A DNA stretch of 52,081 nt from NCBI GenBank assembly GCA_046734815.1, contig JBKPRZ010000135.1:1-52081 (forward strand), in the 5' to 3' direction. The position numbers and the translations under genes are program-made. Below, in pieces: positions 50,741-52,081 of this stretch; position 1 is the stretch's first letter, and each line of letters opens with the position of its first letter. Origin of the DNA: CAVYGB01 sp046734815. Lineage in GTDB: Bacteria; Myxococcota_A; Polyangia; Fen-1088. The notes below the pieces were generated by a model. It saw only the letters and a program-made list of their open reading frames with translations, made no database searches and was not told the origin of the DNA.

Positions 50741-52081
50741 GTGAAAAGTGCAGAGCCAAACCGGGCCCCGATACGCCCGCCCCAGACCATCTCCGTCACC
50801 TACACAACCAGGTTCAAAGGGACGCGCACCAGCCCGGCGCCACCGGCCAGCCCGACGGCGACCAGCGCCAGCGCCGACCGCCCCGGGGGGCGGCCTGATC
50901 GCGGGCGCGGGGCTGCCTCGCTCGCGCGGGCGGGCCGCCGGACGCTCGTCGCGATCGGCGTGCCACTCCTCTTATGGGTCATCGTTCGCGGCTCGGGTCT
51001 CGGCTTGCTGGGCTCGAGCCGCCAGCTGCTGGTGGTCGTCGGTATCGGCCTCGGGCTGGTGATCGCGGGGGCTGCCCTCGGCAGCGGGACGGCGCGGTTC
51101 TTCGCGGTGCTGCTGGGGGTCCCGTTCGGGCTGCCGGTGTCCTGGCAGCTCCGCTCCGAGCCGGCCCTCCTGCGCCGCCACGCTCGCTGGTTGGTGGACT
51201 TTCTGCGCGAGGAACCGCGCGGCTGCAACACGCCCGGTGGACACCTGGCCTACGGGGTAATTGCGGTCAAGAAGCTCCTGAAAGAGACCGCGCTCCGGCG
51301 GGAGCGCAGGACACCGGGCCTGCGCGCCCTCGCGCGGCGCCGATCGAGGCTGGTCGGGCAGGTCCGGCGGATGTCGCGGCGGACGTTCGAGATGTTGTGC
51401 CGGGGAGACGGCCGCGCCGCGGAGCTGAGCCGCCGGGAACACGGGATCAGTCAGGAGCTGGCCCAAATCGAGGCGGAGCTGTTCCGCCGGCGCCTGGAGA
51501 TCCAGAACGGGGTGGTGGCGGCGTTCCTCCGGGCCGCGGAGCAGGTCTGGCGGGTCGAGGCCGTGCGGGGGCCGGCCAGCGAGGACGATCGGCGCCGCTG
51601 GCGCACTCTCCTGGGCGAGCTGCAACAGCCCGCCGGCGAGCCGCCCGCGCTGCTGCCCGCGGGGCTGGTGCGCGGTCCGCGGGCGGTGGCCTTCGAATAC
51701 GGGATGTTTTTCGGGCGCATCGCCCTGGCCCTGCTGTTCACGTTCACGGCTCGGCCGCCGTTCCTGCTGCTGTCGGTGCTGCTGTTCTTGCTGGACCTCT
51801 ACGTGGTCGAGCCGGTGGTGTTCAAGCTGCACCTGCAGGCGATGACCCTGCTGCTCGAGGTGCGGGGCCACAAGATGGGCGATTGCCGGAGCCAGATCGA
51901 GGCCCTGACCGGCGGGGATCGAGTCTTTCGCTTTCCGATCATCGTCCCCAAGTTCTCGTCCAATCCGGCCGCCACCCAGCTGGCGGCGATCATCGACGCC
52001 GCGGTCGCGCGGTCGGGGATAAAGCCCGTGCGGGTCACGCCGTTCGCCATGCGCACCGGCGTCCGGCGCACGGTCCTCGAA
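50741..52081 (+). CDS. hypothetical membrane protein, 3'-truncated by window edge
   Basis: A plus-strand frame is open from about 50705 to the last base. GTG 50741 and GTG 50705 are possible starts, but neither has a good ribosome site and the true start may be further in. After a Pro/Arg-rich beginning come membrane segments (LVAIGVPLLLWVIV, LLVVVGIGLGLVIAGAAL, FFAVLLGVPFGLPV), then a charged helical region of about 200 residues. Two further membrane segments follow (GRIALALLFTFTA, FLLLSVLLFLLDLYVV), then a soluble tail with FRFPIIVPKFSSNPAATQLAAIIDAAV. No family is recognised. Confidence 0.65.
   Translation, partial: MKSAEPNRAPIRPPQTISVTYTTRFKGTRTSPAPPASPTATSASADRPGGRPDRGRGAASLARAGRRTLVAIGVPLLLWVIVRGSGLGLLGSSRQLLVVVGIGLGLVIAGAALGSGTARFFAVLLGVPFGLPVSWQLRSEPALLRRHARWLVDFLREEPRGCNTPGGHLAYGVIAVKKLLKETALRRERRTPGLRALARRRSRLVGQVRRMSRRTFEMLCRGDGRAAELSRREHGISQELAQIEAELFRRRLEIQNGVVAAFLRAAEQVWRVEAVRGPASEDDRRRWRTLLGELQQPAGEPPALLPAGLVRGPRAVAFEYGMFFGRIALALLFTFTARPPFLLLSVLLFLLDLYVVEPVVFKLHLQAMTLLLEVRGHKMGDCRSQIEALTGGDRVFRFPIIVPKFSSNPAATQLAAIIDAAVARSGIKPVRVTPFAMRTGVRRTVLE

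Noticed and set aside
1..52081. CRISPR array or integrase/transposase gene
   Set aside because: No regularly spaced short repeats were seen, and no frame showed tyrosine or serine recombinase or transposase motifs, even inside the att-bounded islands.

Overview
The window is very GC-rich (about 70%) and looks like chromosome of a Myxococcota (delta-proteobacterial) bacterium. The signs are a giant TPR protein, DUF1592/DUF1552 gene pairs, several ECF sigma factors each beside a membrane anchor with TPRs, lipoproteins with long Pro/Ser/Gly linkers, and a stand-alone sigma54 activator. This placement is inferred from gene content; no rRNA or other phylogenetic marker was examined beyond hemF.

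Layout. (1) 1-9726: chromosomal backbone with the end of a TPR protein, hemF and a 2630-residue TPR protein. (2) 9748-24745: an integration hotspot. An intact tRNA-Leu(GAG) with its own promoter is followed by two further copies of its 3' end, at 11202-11252 and 24644-24697. These bound a 1.4-kb islet (nuclease-domain remnant, tandem-HTH protein, small coupled ORF) and a 13.4-kb island. The island carries an ECF sigma/FecR/outer-membrane-protein/lipoprotein module, gene fragments, and a 5.6-kb cassette lying between two direct repeats of about 116-121 bp. No integrase gene was found. (3) 25.0-28.4 kb: decayed genes (TetR, SRPBCC, alpha/beta hydrolase, a LuxR scrap) around an intact jelly-roll-type lipoprotein. 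(4) 28.4-49.7 kb: a regulated surface and catabolic cluster with two paralogous DUF1592-DUF1552 operons, two paralogous secreted lipoproteins, a propeller-type hybrid-like histidine kinase with a NarL-type regulator, a second sigma/anti-sigma/lipoprotein module, a third ECF sigma factor, and an amidohydrolase-porin-MFS operon. (5) 49.7-52.1 kb: frameshifted remnants (Ycf48-like protein, dodecin), then a membrane protein that runs off the end.

The most interesting system is the cassette at 15.9-21.5 kb. It encodes a lipoprotein adaptor, an inner-membrane HlyD-type adaptor, a C39-peptidase ABC exporter, and a sigma54 activator with no sensory domain. Convergent to these is an unlisted 46-residue ORF (21328-21188, minus) with a textbook double-glycine leader and a 14-residue Arg/Gly-rich core. 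A sigma54 -24/-12 element with correct spacing lies upstream of the peptide gene, so the cassette appears self-contained: peptide, export/processing machinery and dedicated activator.

A second unifying signal is a pair of near-palindromes of the form CCCYCGAWCGGGG set 23 bp apart. It occurs in front of at least six operons, namely the export operon, both lipoproteins, both DUF1592-DUF1552 operons, the kinase region and the amidohydrolase operon. It suggests one regulator, possibly the local two-component system, that ties these loci together.
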